This document shows, in pieces, positions 1 to 8,352 of a stretch of 19,369 bases of DNA. Under the pieces are notes generated by a model that searched no databases, was not told the DNA's origin, and worked only from the letters and a program-made list of their open reading frames with translations. Origin of the DNA: Hyphomicrobiales bacterium (GTDB lineage: Bacteria; Pseudomonadota; Alphaproteobacteria; Rhizobiales; HXMU1428-3); contig JAJFHW010000074.1 in NCBI GenBank assembly GCA_021775385.1, forward strand, positions 1 to 19,369, in the 5' to 3' direction. Each line of letters opens with the position of its first letter. Within the stretch, counting starts at the first letter, position 1. The translations under genes and the position numbers were made by a program.

Positions 1-1
1 T

Positions 2-499
2 GCTAACATTGAAGTCGATGTTTATGCTGGCATTAAACACAAATTTGGTGCTGTTGAAGCTGATCTTGGTGTAATCTATTATGCTTACCCAGGCGCTGAA
101 GATGCTGGTGCTGAACTTGATTACGTTGAAATTAAATTCGGTGCAAGCGGCAACCTGACTGAAAATATTGGACTTAGCGGTACACTTTACTACTCACCTG
201 AATATACCGGTGAAACTGGTGAAACTCTAACATATGAAGGCGGCGTTACTGTTGCTCTTGGTACATATGGCCGTTTCTCACCTACATTCTCAGCTACTTT
301 AGGTTACACAGATTTCCTAGATGCTGCATTTGAAGACGGTTCTTACACATACTGGAACGCTGGTGTTGAAGTTGGCTTTGCTGAAAAGTTCACTCTTGAT
401 CTTCGTTACTGGGATACAGATGTTGACAACACAAACACTTTCTTAGGTGAAGATGGAACAGATGAGCGCTTTGTAGCAACTGTTTCTGCTAGCTTCTAA
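2..499 (+). CDS. TorF family putative porin (gcw_chp/TIGR02001-type), C-terminal part
   Basis: The reading frame is open from the left edge to TAA at 497-499 (165 residues visible), so the start lies outside the window. The protein is a run of alternating polar/aromatic beta strands with motifs such as VIYYAYPGAEDAGAELDY and LRYWDTD, and it ends in SASF with a terminal Phe, as outer-membrane beta-barrels do. It is very similar along its whole visible length to the complete gene at 781-1587, which carries a signal peptide. Family knowledge: these are small outer-membrane proteins annotated as putative porins whose substrate is mostly unknown. The tandem arrangement and near-identical ends point to gene duplication. 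I am confident of the family and unsure of the transported solute. Confidence 0.85.
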   Translation, partial: ANIEVDVYAGIKHKFGAVEADLGVIYYAYPGAEDAGAELDYVEIKFGASGNLTENIGLSGTLYYSPEYTGETGETLTYEGGVTVALGTYGRFSPTFSATLGYTDFLDAAFEDGSYTYWNAGVEVGFAEKFTLDLRYWDTDVDNTNTFLGEDGTDERFVATVSASF

Positions 500-536
500 G
501 TTAATCATTCGAAAAAAGACTTTTCTCCAAAGAAGA

Positions 537-569
537 ACGGGGCTTCATATTTTGAAGTCCCGTTTTTTT
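537..569 (+). terminator. Rho-independent terminator after first TorF porin
   Basis: An 11-bp stem (ACGGGGCTTCA pairing with TGAAGTCCCGT, one G-U pair) with a short TATTT-type loop is followed by seven T residues. It lies 38 bp after the stop codon and separates the two porin paralogs transcriptionally. Confidence 0.85.
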
Positions 570-584
570 CTAAGTTTTTCATTC

Positions 585-641
585 AATATCACGATGAATT
601 GTAATCGTGTGAATATCACGAATCAGATATATTTGATATTC
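585..641. promoter_or_regulatory. Direct and inverted repeats upstream of second TorF porin
   Basis: AATATCACGA occurs twice (585-594 and 612-621). It is embedded in two inverted repeats: CACGAT/ATCGTG (590-595 with 604-609) and GAATATCA/TGATATTC (611-618 with 634-641). The block lies after the previous terminator and 140-195 bp before the ATG of the next porin, where a regulator site or a 5' leader structure would be expected. No known motif was recognised, and I could not place a convincing -35/-10 pair. Confidence 0.35.
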
Positions 642-780
642 GAGTTTATCATTTGAAACAATCAGTTCTTGCGGTAGCTGATTTAAATTTTTCAGTCATT
701 GTTTATTGGCTTTGAAATTATTTCTCTTACTCACTTTTTTTACTTATTTTTTTATTATCAATTTTTACTGGGGGTTACCT

Positions 781-1587
781 ATGAGGTACAATTTTTTAGC
801 AGGCGCAGTAGCAGTTTTTTCTACTGCTTTATTGCTTGGTACTGCATCAGCTCAAGCTGGTGATTTATTCAATCGTGGGGGCAGCTTAAAAGATGCTCCT
901 GTTGTTCATTCAGATCGTCCTGAATTATCTGCAAATGTTGCAATTACGTCTGATTATGTTTTTCGTGGAATTTCTCAAACAGAAGAAAACCCTGCCATTC
1001 AAGGTGGTTTTGATGCCACATATAAAATGTTCTACGCAGGTGTTTGGGCGTCTAACCTAGACTTTGGATCTGATGGAAATGGCAATGATGTTGCGAATAT
1101 CGAGATTGATATTTACGCTGGTCTAAAACGCAAATGGCGGAACACTGAATTTGACCTTGGTGTCATTTATTATGCTTACCCTGGAGCTGAAGATGCTGGT
1201 GCTGAACTAGATTATGTTGAGCTTAAATTTGCTTCATCGACAGAACTTACAGACCGTATCACATTCAACTCTTCAACTTATTGGTCACCTGATTATACTG
1301 GTGAAACGGGTGATGTGATTACATCTGAGTGGCAAGTTGCTATTGCTCTTGGTGAATATCGTGGTATGAAACCAACTTTCTCAGCTCTAATTGGTTATGT
1401 TGATTTTCTTGATGATGAATTTGAAGGTGATTCATACGCGTATTGGAATGCTGGTGTTGAGATTGGTTTGAATGACAAGTTCACTTTGGATTTGCGTTAT
1501 TGGGATACTGATATCGCTGATGACCATCCTGTACTTGGTGATAACGCCGATGAACGTTTCGTAGGTACTGTTTCTGCTAGCTTCTAA
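781..1587 (+). CDS. TorF family putative porin, complete paralog
   Basis: This 268-residue protein is predicted to be an outer-membrane beta-barrel. I chose the ATG at 781 because a purine-rich GGGGGTT lies 7 nt upstream and the product then begins with a classical signal peptide (MRYNFLAGAV..., cleavage expected after ASAQA at residue 26). A longer reading from TTG at 706 would add an unlikely hydrophobic leader. The mature part opens with a strand containing SDYVFRGISQTEENPA, typical of the gcw_chp/TIGR02001 family, and ends in SASF. From about residue 100 to the end it closely matches the partial gene at 2-499. It has its own strong terminator, so it is probably monocistronic. The substrate is unknown; the family assignment is firm. 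Confidence 0.9.
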   Translation: MRYNFLAGAVAVFSTALLLGTASAQAGDLFNRGGSLKDAPVVHSDRPELSANVAITSDYVFRGISQTEENPAIQGGFDATYKMFYAGVWASNLDFGSDGNGNDVANIEIDIYAGLKRKWRNTEFDLGVIYYAYPGAEDAGAELDYVELKFASSTELTDRITFNSSTYWSPDYTGETGDVITSEWQVAIALGEYRGMKPTFSALIGYVDFLDDEFEGDSYAYWNAGVEIGLNDKFTLDLRYWDTDIADDHPVLGDNADERFVGTVSASF

Positions 1588-1627
1588 AAAGAATTCACTC
1601 AGAATTTCTGAAATATGTTTACAAAAA

Positions 1628-1665
1628 CAAAAAACGAGGCTTTTTTCAAAGCCTCGTTTTTTTTT
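1628..1665. terminator. Bidirectional terminator between porin and RNase T2 gene
   Basis: The stem CGAGGCTTT / AAAGCCTCG (1635-1643 with 1648-1656) has a T-run of nine on its right and an A-rich run on its left (1621-1634). It can therefore end transcription from the plus-strand porin and from the minus-strand RNase gene, whose stop lies at 1712. Confidence 0.85.
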
Positions 1666-1711
1666 GATCTTTTCTTCGACTGATTATTGTTTCAAGAACA
1701 ATCAGATGCCT

Positions 1712-2449
1712 TTATCTCACTGGTGGTAAATAAACCTTTGGCAAGCGGCATAATTTCTTTTGATATTCGTTTTGGCCACAGGCAGTTAGTTTGCCACCTT
1801 TATCATAACAAATACGAATTTCCTTCAAGCGGCGTTTGCCACACACAATTGAAATCATCTCAGGTTTCATTTCAGGGTTTGCAATGAGAAAATCATTTTC
1901 GATTTCTTTTGGAGACAAAAGCAGTGGTTTGCTAGGTTTTTGATATCTTGGAGGAATTTTCACGCTGTTATACAGGTTGCGCGACAATTTATAATAGCCT
2001 TCAGGTGTAAGACCTGAGCAAGTACCATGTTTTTTATATTCGTGAATGATCAAACCTTTTGACGGCATGATATCCAGCATGGATTGAATGACTTCTCTTG
2101 AAATCCATGGGTTCTTTTTTGTTCTACAACTTTGTGGCCAGCCTTTTTTATATTGTGGCCAAACGCCATGTAGAACAAATGAATAAGGACGACCGGATGT
2201 ACATTGTGGTTCGCGCTTATGTTTACCCGCGGTTTCACAATAAGTTGGAGACCAGGAAAGAACCAAATCATAATAATCAAAACGGCCAGCTACATGTTTT
2301 TGATTTCTAGAATAGCGCTTTTCAGAGTTGTATTTATTACCATAGTCGCGCGCTGTTGCTTGCTCTGTCTCAGGTTTGAAATGCGATGTGGCCCAAAGAC
2401 CTGCTATTGCTAATAGCGATAATAGTATTTTCTGCACGGGGCGCTTCAT
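1712..2449 (-). CDS. Secreted ribonuclease T2 family protein
   Basis: The product is a 245-residue exported endoribonuclease of the RNase T2 family, which cleaves RNA through a 2',3'-cyclic phosphate without base specificity. Both catalytic signatures are visible: CAS1 as FVLHGVWPQY (His94) and CAS2 as IIHEYKKHGTC (His136, Glu137, Lys140, His141). An N-terminal hydrophobic segment (residues 8-20) fits a signal peptide, so the enzyme should act in the periplasm or outside the cell. Residues 34-56 form a charged linker before the domain. Several cysteines (71, 83, 108, 144 and later ones) could form the disulphides usual in the family. The start is supported by GAGGG nine bases upstream. It lies 93 bp downstream of the oligopeptidase gene on the same strand, with a plausible own promoter. 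Confidence 0.9.
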   Translation of the reverse strand: MKRPVQKILLSLLAIAGLWATSHFKPETEQATARDYGNKYNSEKRYSRNQKHVAGRFDYYDLVLSWSPTYCETAGKHKREPQCTSGRPYSFVLHGVWPQYKKGWPQSCRTKKNPWISREVIQSMLDIMPSKGLIIHEYKKHGTCSGLTPEGYYKLSRNLYNSVKIPPRYQKPSKPLLLSPKEIENDFLIANPEMKPEMISIVCGKRRLKEIRICYDKGGKLTACGQNEYQKKLCRLPKVYLPPVR

Positions 2450-2487
2450 ACTAAATTTCCCTCTTATTTATTCGGCTTTATCCATTT

Positions 2488-2517
2488 TTAATAGCCATGT
2501 TTTTTCATATTTTTCAA
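2488..2517 (-). promoter_or_regulatory. Candidate sigma-70 promoter of the RNase T2 gene
   Basis: On the minus strand TTGAAA (2517-2512) and TATTAA (2493-2488) are separated by 18 bp. Transcription would start about 30 nt before the RNase ATG. It is consistent with independent expression from the upstream oligopeptidase gene, but A/T-rich DNA gives such matches easily. Confidence 0.4.
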
Positions 2518-2542
2518 TTAGTTTTGCAATTATGCTTATCTA

Positions 2543-4624
2543 TCAGATTAAATTAGCCACTTTTAAGGCAAAGCTTTGAACTAAGGCCACTTCTTTTAAA
2601 TGATCGAACCGGCCGGAGGCTCCGCCGTGGCCAGCTTCCATATTAGTTTTTAAGCAAAGGTTATTTTTATCTGTTTTCGTGTCACGTAGTTTTGCAACCC
2701 ATTTTGCAGGCTCCCAATAGGTGACACGAGGATCTGTTAAGCCGGCCATGACAAGCATTGAAGGATAGTCTTGCGCTTTGACATTATCATATGGCGAATA
2801 ACTCTTAATGCGCTCATACGCTTCCTTGCTCTCGATTGGGTTACCCCACTCTGGCCACTCTGGCGGTGTTAATGGCAAGGTATCATCAAGCATGGTGTTC
2901 AGCACATCGACAAACGGAACTTCTGCGATAATACCTGCGAACAAATCTGGGTTCATGTTCACAACGGCGCCCATTAGCATGCCACCGGCTGAACCACCAT
3001 GAGCAACGATATTGCCATTAGTTGTAAAATTTTCTTTTACAAGATATTCACCTGCTGAAATGAAATCTTTAAAACTATTTGTCTTGTGTTCCATTTTGCC
3101 ATTTTTGTACCAATTGTAGCCTTTTTCCTTACCGCCGCGGATGTGTGCTATGGCGTAAATAAAGCCGCGATTAACGAGGCTTAAATGGTTGGCGTAAAAA
3201 CCGGCTGGCATTGAGATACCGTATGATCCATAGCCATATAGAAACAAGGGAGCTGAACCATCGAGCGGTGTGTCTTTACGATAGAGCAGAGTGACCGGAA
3301 TTTTCTCTCCATCATGGGCGTCTGCCATCACTCTTCTTGTGACGTAATCCTCGATTGTGTGACCTGATGGAACTTCTTGCGTTTTTCGCAATACGCGTTC
3401 TTTTGTATTCATATTATAATCAAATATTTGCGCTGGCGTGGTCATTGACGAATAAGTGAAGCGAATTAAATCTGTTTTAAATTCATAACCACTTGAAAGT
3501 CCTAATGAATAGGCTTCTTCATCAAATTCAATCGCATGAGACGAATTTGTTTCAAGGTCACGTATGACAATACGTGGGAGACCATTTTCACGCTCGAGAT
3601 GCACCATGTAATCAGCGAAGATATTGATATCTATTATTAAACGACCTGGTTGATGGTCGATTAGATCTTGCCAGTTTTCCATTGCTGTTTGATCAACAGA
3701 TGTCGTTACAATTTTAAAATCTTCCGCATCATCTTTGTTGGTGAGGATGTATAGAGTGCCTTCTCGCTCTTCTATGGAATATTCATGCCCGCTTATGCGT
3801 GCTGCAACACATTTTGGTGCGCCCTTTGGATTATCTGCATCGATTAAGTGCCATTCTGATGTTTCGTGACCGGAGGCATTAATGACCATATATTTGTTTG
3901 ATTGGGTTGTCCCAATGTTAACAAAAAAGCCTGGGTCTTGCTCTTTGTAGACCAATTCATCAGTTGTATCTGCTGCGTTAATTAAGTGTCTGAATACAAA
4001 GGCTGGGCGGTGGTTGTCATCTCTTTGAACATAATAAAGAGTTTGGCTATCGTTGCCCCAACAGATGTTTCCTGTTGTTTTTTCTATGGTTTGTTCGCGA
4101 TCCTGGCCTGTTTTCACATCCCTAATATAGGCTGTGTAGTATTCGGAACCTTTGTCATCGACTGACCAAGCGATAAGTTCATGATTTGGGCTGTGACTGA
4201 TGCCACCAAATTGGAAATAAGCTTTGCCTTGGCTTAATTTGTTTCCATCAAGCAGAATAGCTTCTTCGCCCGTTACGTTATGTTTTCGGCAATATAAAGG
4301 GTGTTCGCCATCTTGAACATAAGAGATATAATAACTCCATTCCCCATCAGGTTGAGGGACAGAGCTATCATCTTGTTTGATACGTCCTTTTAATTCTTCA
4401 AATAACGTACTTTGCAATGGTGAGGTATCTTTTAACGTTTCCTCTGTATGGGCATTTTCAGCTTCTAAGTACGCTCTGATTTCGTCATCTAATTTAGATG
4501 GGTTTGTCATGACTTCTTGCCAATTATCTGCGCGTAGCCAGTGATAGGGGTCTTCGTAACTAAGACCATGATGTGAGTTTGAAATTAGTCGTTTTTCGGC
4601 TTTTGGTGCAGACAGAGTGCTCAT
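2543..4624 (-). CDS. ptrB: Oligopeptidase B (prolyl oligopeptidase family S9A)
   Basis: This 693-residue serine peptidase cleaves short peptides after Arg or Lys. The N-terminal two-thirds is the seven-bladed propeller that restricts access to the active site. The C-terminal alpha/beta-hydrolase domain carries the catalytic triad: Ser545 in GGSAGG, Asp631 in GLTDPRV, and His666 in EAGHGGASGR. The GHGG.SGR signature and the overall length favour oligopeptidase B over prolyl oligopeptidase. No signal peptide is present, so it is cytoplasmic. The ATG at 4624 is preceded by AGGACGA at good distance. The family is common in alphaproteobacteria and usually acts in peptide turnover. The reading frame is intact, and the only same-strand neighbour is the RNase T2 gene. 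Confidence 0.95.
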   Translation of the reverse strand: MSTLSAPKAEKRLISNSHHGLSYEDPYHWLRADNWQEVMTNPSKLDDEIRAYLEAENAHTEETLKDTSPLQSTLFEELKGRIKQDDSSVPQPDGEWSYYISYVQDGEHPLYCRKHNVTGEEAILLDGNKLSQGKAYFQFGGISHSPNHELIAWSVDDKGSEYYTAYIRDVKTGQDREQTIEKTTGNICWGNDSQTLYYVQRDDNHRPAFVFRHLINAADTTDELVYKEQDPGFFVNIGTTQSNKYMVINASGHETSEWHLIDADNPKGAPKCVAARISGHEYSIEEREGTLYILTNKDDAEDFKIVTTSVDQTAMENWQDLIDHQPGRLIIDINIFADYMVHLERENGLPRIVIRDLETNSSHAIEFDEEAYSLGLSSGYEFKTDLIRFTYSSMTTPAQIFDYNMNTKERVLRKTQEVPSGHTIEDYVTRRVMADAHDGEKIPVTLLYRKDTPLDGSAPLFLYGYGSYGISMPAGFYANHLSLVNRGFIYAIAHIRGGKEKGYNWYKNGKMEHKTNSFKDFISAGEYLVKENFTTNGNIVAHGGSAGGMLMGAVVNMNPDLFAGIIAEVPFVDVLNTMLDDTLPLTPPEWPEWGNPIESKEAYERIKSYSPYDNVKAQDYPSMLVMAGLTDPRVTYWEPAKWVAKLRDTKTDKNNLCLKTNMEAGHGGASGRFDHLKEVALVQSFALKVANLI

Positions 4625-5200
4625 AGATTCGTCCTGAAAATTGAAAGTGCCTAATATTGGATTGTGATCCTAAAAAATCACATAAAATGATTTGAACTGT
4701 TGGTTCTATCATTATTGAACCCGTATCGCTAGCCGATTGATGACTGATTTTTGTATTTTTTACCGTGGTTTGAGCCTATTAAGATGAATACCAATTGTTT
4801 TGTTTGGGATAACCTACTCTCTCTCAGAGCAATGGCTTGAAATTTAAAAAAAATCATTGCTATTGTTTGGGTTGAAAAGTTTGAAATGAGCGATATTTTT
4901 AATCTCGCTTCTTTTTATTATAATTCCATTTTTATTCTAGTTTCAGAACGTGTCTTGAATTCTTGAAGAAATTATTGGCCGACATTAACCGCAGACCAAA
5001 ACTAAGTGCAAACTTTAAAGGCTGTACGTTATTTTAAAATAGGTTTTTCTGAATTTTTGAGTTCAGTATCTTTTTGTATCTTTCTGTATTTTTTTGTATC
5101 CTTGTTCAATTATTTTGTTCAGTTGATTAATGATTTTACCGGTCTTTCGATTTGTTCTCGCTTACATTGCTGGTTTTAACCTGAACTAAAGAGGATTCTT
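4625..5200. other. Gene-free A/T-rich interval upstream of mrp operon
   Basis: These 576 bases separate the divergent ptrB and mrpA. No ORF with a convincing ribosome site was seen; the best is an 18-codon ORF near 4784 with no Shine-Dalgarno sequence. Visible structures are short inverted repeats GTGAT/ATCAC (4664-4668 with 4677-4681) and GGTTC/GAACC (4702-4721), and the phased array at 5066-5100. Promoters for both flanking genes must lie here, but none can be named with confidence. Confidence 0.5.
5066..5100. repeat. Four GTATC/T-tract units with 10-bp period
   Basis: GTATC occurs at 5066, 5076 and 5096 and GTATT at 5086. Each is separated by a five-base T-rich tract, giving four units at exactly 10-bp spacing, 101 bp before the mrpA start. 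T-tracts repeated once per helical turn are known to bend DNA, so this may be a curved upstream element of the mrp promoter. It could equally be a simple slippage product. Confidence 0.6.
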
Positions 5201-7552
5201 GTGATCGGCTATTTGGTTCTCACTCCTTTTTTGGCGGCACTTCTTGCGCCAGTGCTTGTTCTTCTCATAGGTCATCGGGCGAGCTGGATTTTAGCTTTGG
5301 TTCCTGGCTATTTGCTGTATCGTTTTTTCGACTTTGTCCCTGCTGTGGCCAAAGGGGAAACCGTTTTACAATCCCATGAATGGCTCTCTGGATTTGGCAT
5401 TAATTATTCCTTTATGATTGATGGACTTAGCCTTACTTTTGCATTCCTAATCTTAGGTATTGGCTTTTTCATTGTTATCTATGCTGGCGGTTATTTAAAA
5501 GGCCATCAACATCTCGGTCGTTTCTTAGCTGTTTTATTAGCATTTATGGGCTCCATGCTTGGGTTGGTTGTCTCAGACAATCTTATTACCCTGTTTGTGT
5601 TTTGGGAGCTGACGTCAATTACCTCTTTCCTTCTTATTGGGTTTGATAATGAGCGCGAAGCTTCACGGCGCGCCGCCTTACAAGCCTTGATCATCACCGG
5701 TCTGGGTGGGTTGGTGATGTTGGCCGGTTTTGCTCTTCTTGGCCTTGTTGGTGGGACTTTTGAGCTCTCTGAATTGCTCTCCAAGGGTGATGTTATTAAA
5801 GAGCATGGACTTTACAGCCTGATCTTTTGGTTGGTTATGGCTGGTGCGTTTACCAAATCGGCTCAAGTTCCGTTCCATTCCTGGTTGCCTAACGCCATGG
5901 AAGCGCCAACTCCAGTTTCAGCTTATTTGCACTCTGCGACTATGGTGAAAGCCGGTGTATTTCTTCTTATGCGGACTTATCCGATGCTTGGTGAAACTGA
6001 GCTTTGGGAGACTGTTTTGCCGCTATTTGGTGGTGCGACCTTGCTTGTTGGTACCGTGCTTGCCGTTCGCGATAAAGATATGAAGTTAATGTTGGCCTAT
6101 ACGACGGTTGCCTCGCTAGGACTTCTTGTCTTGATGCTTGGTGTTGGTGGTGAGAGGGCCATTGAAGGAGCTGTGCTTTATCTTATTGCTCACTCTTTCT
6201 TTAAAGGGGCTTTGTTCATGGTGGTTGGCACCGTGGATCATGAGGCTGGAACTCGACAGATTGATAAGCTTAGCGGCCTTCGCAGCGCTATGCCCATCAC
6301 AGCCCTGGCTGCTGCCCTTGCTGCACTTTCAATGTGCGGTCTTCCGCCCTTTATTGGCTTCTTGGCTAAAGAATCAATTTATCATTCCTTGACCCATGGT
6401 GGCTTGCATGAATGGGTAATAGCGATCGTTGCTATTGTAGGGAATGCACTGATGTTTGGTGTTGCGGCGAGCATTGCCATTCGTCCCTTTATGGGTAAGT
6501 GGATTGATCCACCAAAGGCTGTGCATGAGGGGTCATTGATGCTGTTCCTTGGGCCGTTGATTTTATCAATCACTGGCATAGTCACCGCTGTATTTGCCCT
6601 TCAATTTATGCAAGCGCATTTCTTCGCGCCAATGGTAAGCGCCGTTGCTGGCAAAGAGGTCACTCTTGATTTGCATCTATGGCATGGGATTAACCCAGCG
6701 CTTATTTTGAGTGTTGTTACTGTTGGTTTGGGAATTGGTGTTTTTGCTTTCACAGCTGAACTGAAAAAGTTTTTTGATAAGGTCTTAAACTTTATCAATT
6801 GGGGGCCTGATAAAGGGTTTGACCAAGCCATTTGTTTCCTTACTTGGTTTGCTGGGCATTTCACACGCATTTTACAAACAGGTGAAATTCGCACCTACAT
6901 GCGGATCACCTTTTTAATTACAGCTCTTACGATGCTTGTGCCTATGTATTCACTTAATATTTGGCCGAAAATGCCAGAGTTTCCTGAACTACGATTGTGG
7001 GAAATTGGTGTTTTTGTGATCCTGGCGGTTGGTCTGTTACAAGTTGTGTTTGCCAACACCCGCCTCACAGCCATTATCTCTCTAGGCATACAAGGTTTCT
7101 CTGTGGCTCTTATCTTTATGTTGTTTGGCGCACCAGACTTATCTTTTACTCAATTTATGGTTGAAACCCTTTCTGTTGTGATTATTGCTCTTGTGCTCAC
7201 ACGCTTGCAACTCATGAAGCAAGACCGGCGGAGCACAATCTCTCTACTATTTGATGGGCTTGTGGCCATTAGTGTTGGTGTTGGTATGGGCGCATTGTTG
7301 ATGAATATCACACAGCTGCCGCTTGATATGCGCCTTTCCGAGTTTTTCTCAACTTACTCAGCTGCGATTGCTCATGGTCGTAACATTGTGAATGTTATTC
7401 TGGTTGACTTCAGAGCGATTGATACACTTGGCGAAATTACTGTTGTGCTTATAACCGGTGTCTCTGCACTTGCCCTCATTCGGGTTAAAGCAATTCCAGA
7501 TAATAAAACAAAAACATCTAAAGGCTCCCAAGCGCTTAAGGAGACTTCATGA
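5201..7552 (+). CDS. mrpA: Mrp antiporter subunit A (MnhA/PhaA)
   Basis: This is the large membrane subunit (783 aa) of the multisubunit Na+(K+)/H+ antiporter, homologous to the NuoL/Nqo12 subunit of complex I. Visible hallmarks are Glu136 in FWELTS, Lys219 in TKSAQVPFHSWLP, Lys250 in HSATMVKAG, and the C-terminal MrpB-like part with GAPDLSFTQ (643-651) and LGEITV. Charged residues inside membrane helices are the expected proton path. The length matches stand-alone MrpA of Bacillus type rather than the A-B fusions of some rhizobia. The start is GTG at 5201, supported by AAGAGG seven bases upstream; no earlier alternative fits. It overlaps mrpB by 4 bp, and it opens a seven-gene operon that acts in Na+ tolerance and pH homeostasis. 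Confidence 0.95.
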   Translation: MIGYLVLTPFLAALLAPVLVLLIGHRASWILALVPGYLLYRFFDFVPAVAKGETVLQSHEWLSGFGINYSFMIDGLSLTFAFLILGIGFFIVIYAGGYLKGHQHLGRFLAVLLAFMGSMLGLVVSDNLITLFVFWELTSITSFLLIGFDNEREASRRAALQALIITGLGGLVMLAGFALLGLVGGTFELSELLSKGDVIKEHGLYSLIFWLVMAGAFTKSAQVPFHSWLPNAMEAPTPVSAYLHSATMVKAGVFLLMRTYPMLGETELWETVLPLFGGATLLVGTVLAVRDKDMKLMLAYTTVASLGLLVLMLGVGGERAIEGAVLYLIAHSFFKGALFMVVGTVDHEAGTRQIDKLSGLRSAMPITALAAALAALSMCGLPPFIGFLAKESIYHSLTHGGLHEWVIAIVAIVGNALMFGVAASIAIRPFMGKWIDPPKAVHEGSLMLFLGPLILSITGIVTAVFALQFMQAHFFAPMVSAVAGKEVTLDLHLWHGINPALILSVVTVGLGIGVFAFTAELKKFFDKVLNFINWGPDKGFDQAICFLTWFAGHFTRILQTGEIRTYMRITFLITALTMLVPMYSLNIWPKMPEFPELRLWEIGVFVILAVGLLQVVFANTRLTAIISLGIQGFSVALIFMLFGAPDLSFTQFMVETLSVVIIALVLTRLQLMKQDRRSTISLLFDGLVAISVGVGMGALLMNITQLPLDMRLSEFFSTYSAAIAHGRNIVNVILVDFRAIDTLGEITVVLITGVSALALIRVKAIPDNKTKTSKGSQALKETS

Positions 7553-7965
7553 ACACTCTGATTTTAAGAACCATTGTCCCGCTGCTAACCGGCTTAATGG
7601 TTATCTACTCTATTGTTGTTTTACTTGCTGGGCATAATGACCCTGGTGGCGGGTTTATTGGCGGGCTCATTGCGGCGTCAGCTTTTGCGCTTTATGGCAT
7701 TGCTTGTGGTGTAGCGCCGGTGCGCCGTGCGCTTTATTTTCACCCTATTTCAATTGCAGCTTTTGGCATGCTTCTCTCTGCTTTAAGTGGTGTAATCTCT
7801 TTATATAAAGGCGTACCTTTCCTTACTGGTTTGTGGTGGTTCCCAGAAATTGCAAAAGGAGTTGAAGTGCCTTTGTCTACTCCGTTGATGTTTGACATAG
7901 GTGTTTGGCTTGTTGTTGTTGGCTCGCTTGTGACCATTGCTCTAGCGTTAGAAGAGAAGGAGTAA
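7549..7965 (+). CDS. mrpB: Mrp antiporter subunit B (MnhB)
   Basis: This 138-residue integral membrane subunit has about four hydrophobic helices. The family signature GHNDPGGGFIGGL is at residues 28-40. It starts in an ATGA overlap with the mrpA stop, and AAGGAG lies a few bases upstream, so translation is probably coupled. A separate mrpB gene, rather than one fused to mrpA, places the operon with the seven-gene (group 1) arrangement. It has no catalytic role known by itself; family studies show that all Mrp subunits are needed for the assembled antiporter. Confidence 0.95.
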   Translation: MNTLILRTIVPLLTGLMVIYSIVVLLAGHNDPGGGFIGGLIAASAFALYGIACGVAPVRRALYFHPISIAAFGMLLSALSGVISLYKGVPFLTGLWWFPEIAKGVEVPLSTPLMFDIGVWLVVVGSLVTIALALEEKE

Positions 7966-7971
7966 AGACAC

Positions 7972-8349
7972 ATGGAAAGCTATCTTTCAATTTTAGTTGG
8001 TCTTTATTTTGCCTGTAGTGTTTATCTTTTACTATCGCAAAGTTTGGTGCGCATTCTCATTGGCATTGCCTTGCTTGGCAATGGTGTGAACCTTCTTATT
8101 TTCACATCTGGCCGCATCACAAGAGGTGTTCCCCCCATTATTGAAAAAGGGGCAAAGGTAGCTGAAGCGTCGATTGCTAATCCGCTTCCGCAAGCGCTTA
8201 TTCTTACTGCGATTGTGATCTCCTTCGCCTTGTTTGCTTTTGTGCTTGTACTTTCTTATAGGGCTTATCAAGAAATTGGGACCGATGACACAGCCAAGAT
8301 GCGTATTGCAGAACCGATTGAACCGTCTCATTTGCCAAAAGGGTATTAA
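7972..8349 (+). CDS. mrpC: Mrp antiporter subunit C (MnhC, NuoK-like)
   Basis: The 125-residue protein has three transmembrane helices and resembles the NuoK subunit of complex I. LLGNGVNLLIF (residues 34-44) and PLPQALILTAIVI (71-83) are the recognisable motifs. The residue before PLPQAL is Asn70, where the family as I remember it generally has Asp (DPLPQAL). The C-terminal 25 residues form a hydrophilic cytoplasmic tail. The start is six bases after mrpB, with GAAGGAG overlapping the end of mrpB as ribosome site. It acts together with subunits A and D in the membrane arm. Confidence 0.95.
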   Translation: MESYLSILVGLYFACSVYLLLSQSLVRILIGIALLGNGVNLLIFTSGRITRGVPPIIEKGAKVAEASIANPLPQALILTAIVISFALFAFVLVLSYRAYQEIGTDDTAKMRIAEPIEPSHLPKGY

Positions 8350-8352
8350 TTT

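Noticed and set aside
706..780. Upstream extension of the second TorF porin from TTG at 706
   Set aside because: It would place a second hydrophobic stretch before a complete signal peptide. The ATG at 781 has a purine-rich ribosome site and gives a normal leader.
2050..2579. Several 66-76 codon ORFs on both strands across the RNase T2 gene
   Set aside because: They are out-of-frame shadows of a gene with intact catalytic motifs, and no ribosome sites or recognisable domains were seen.
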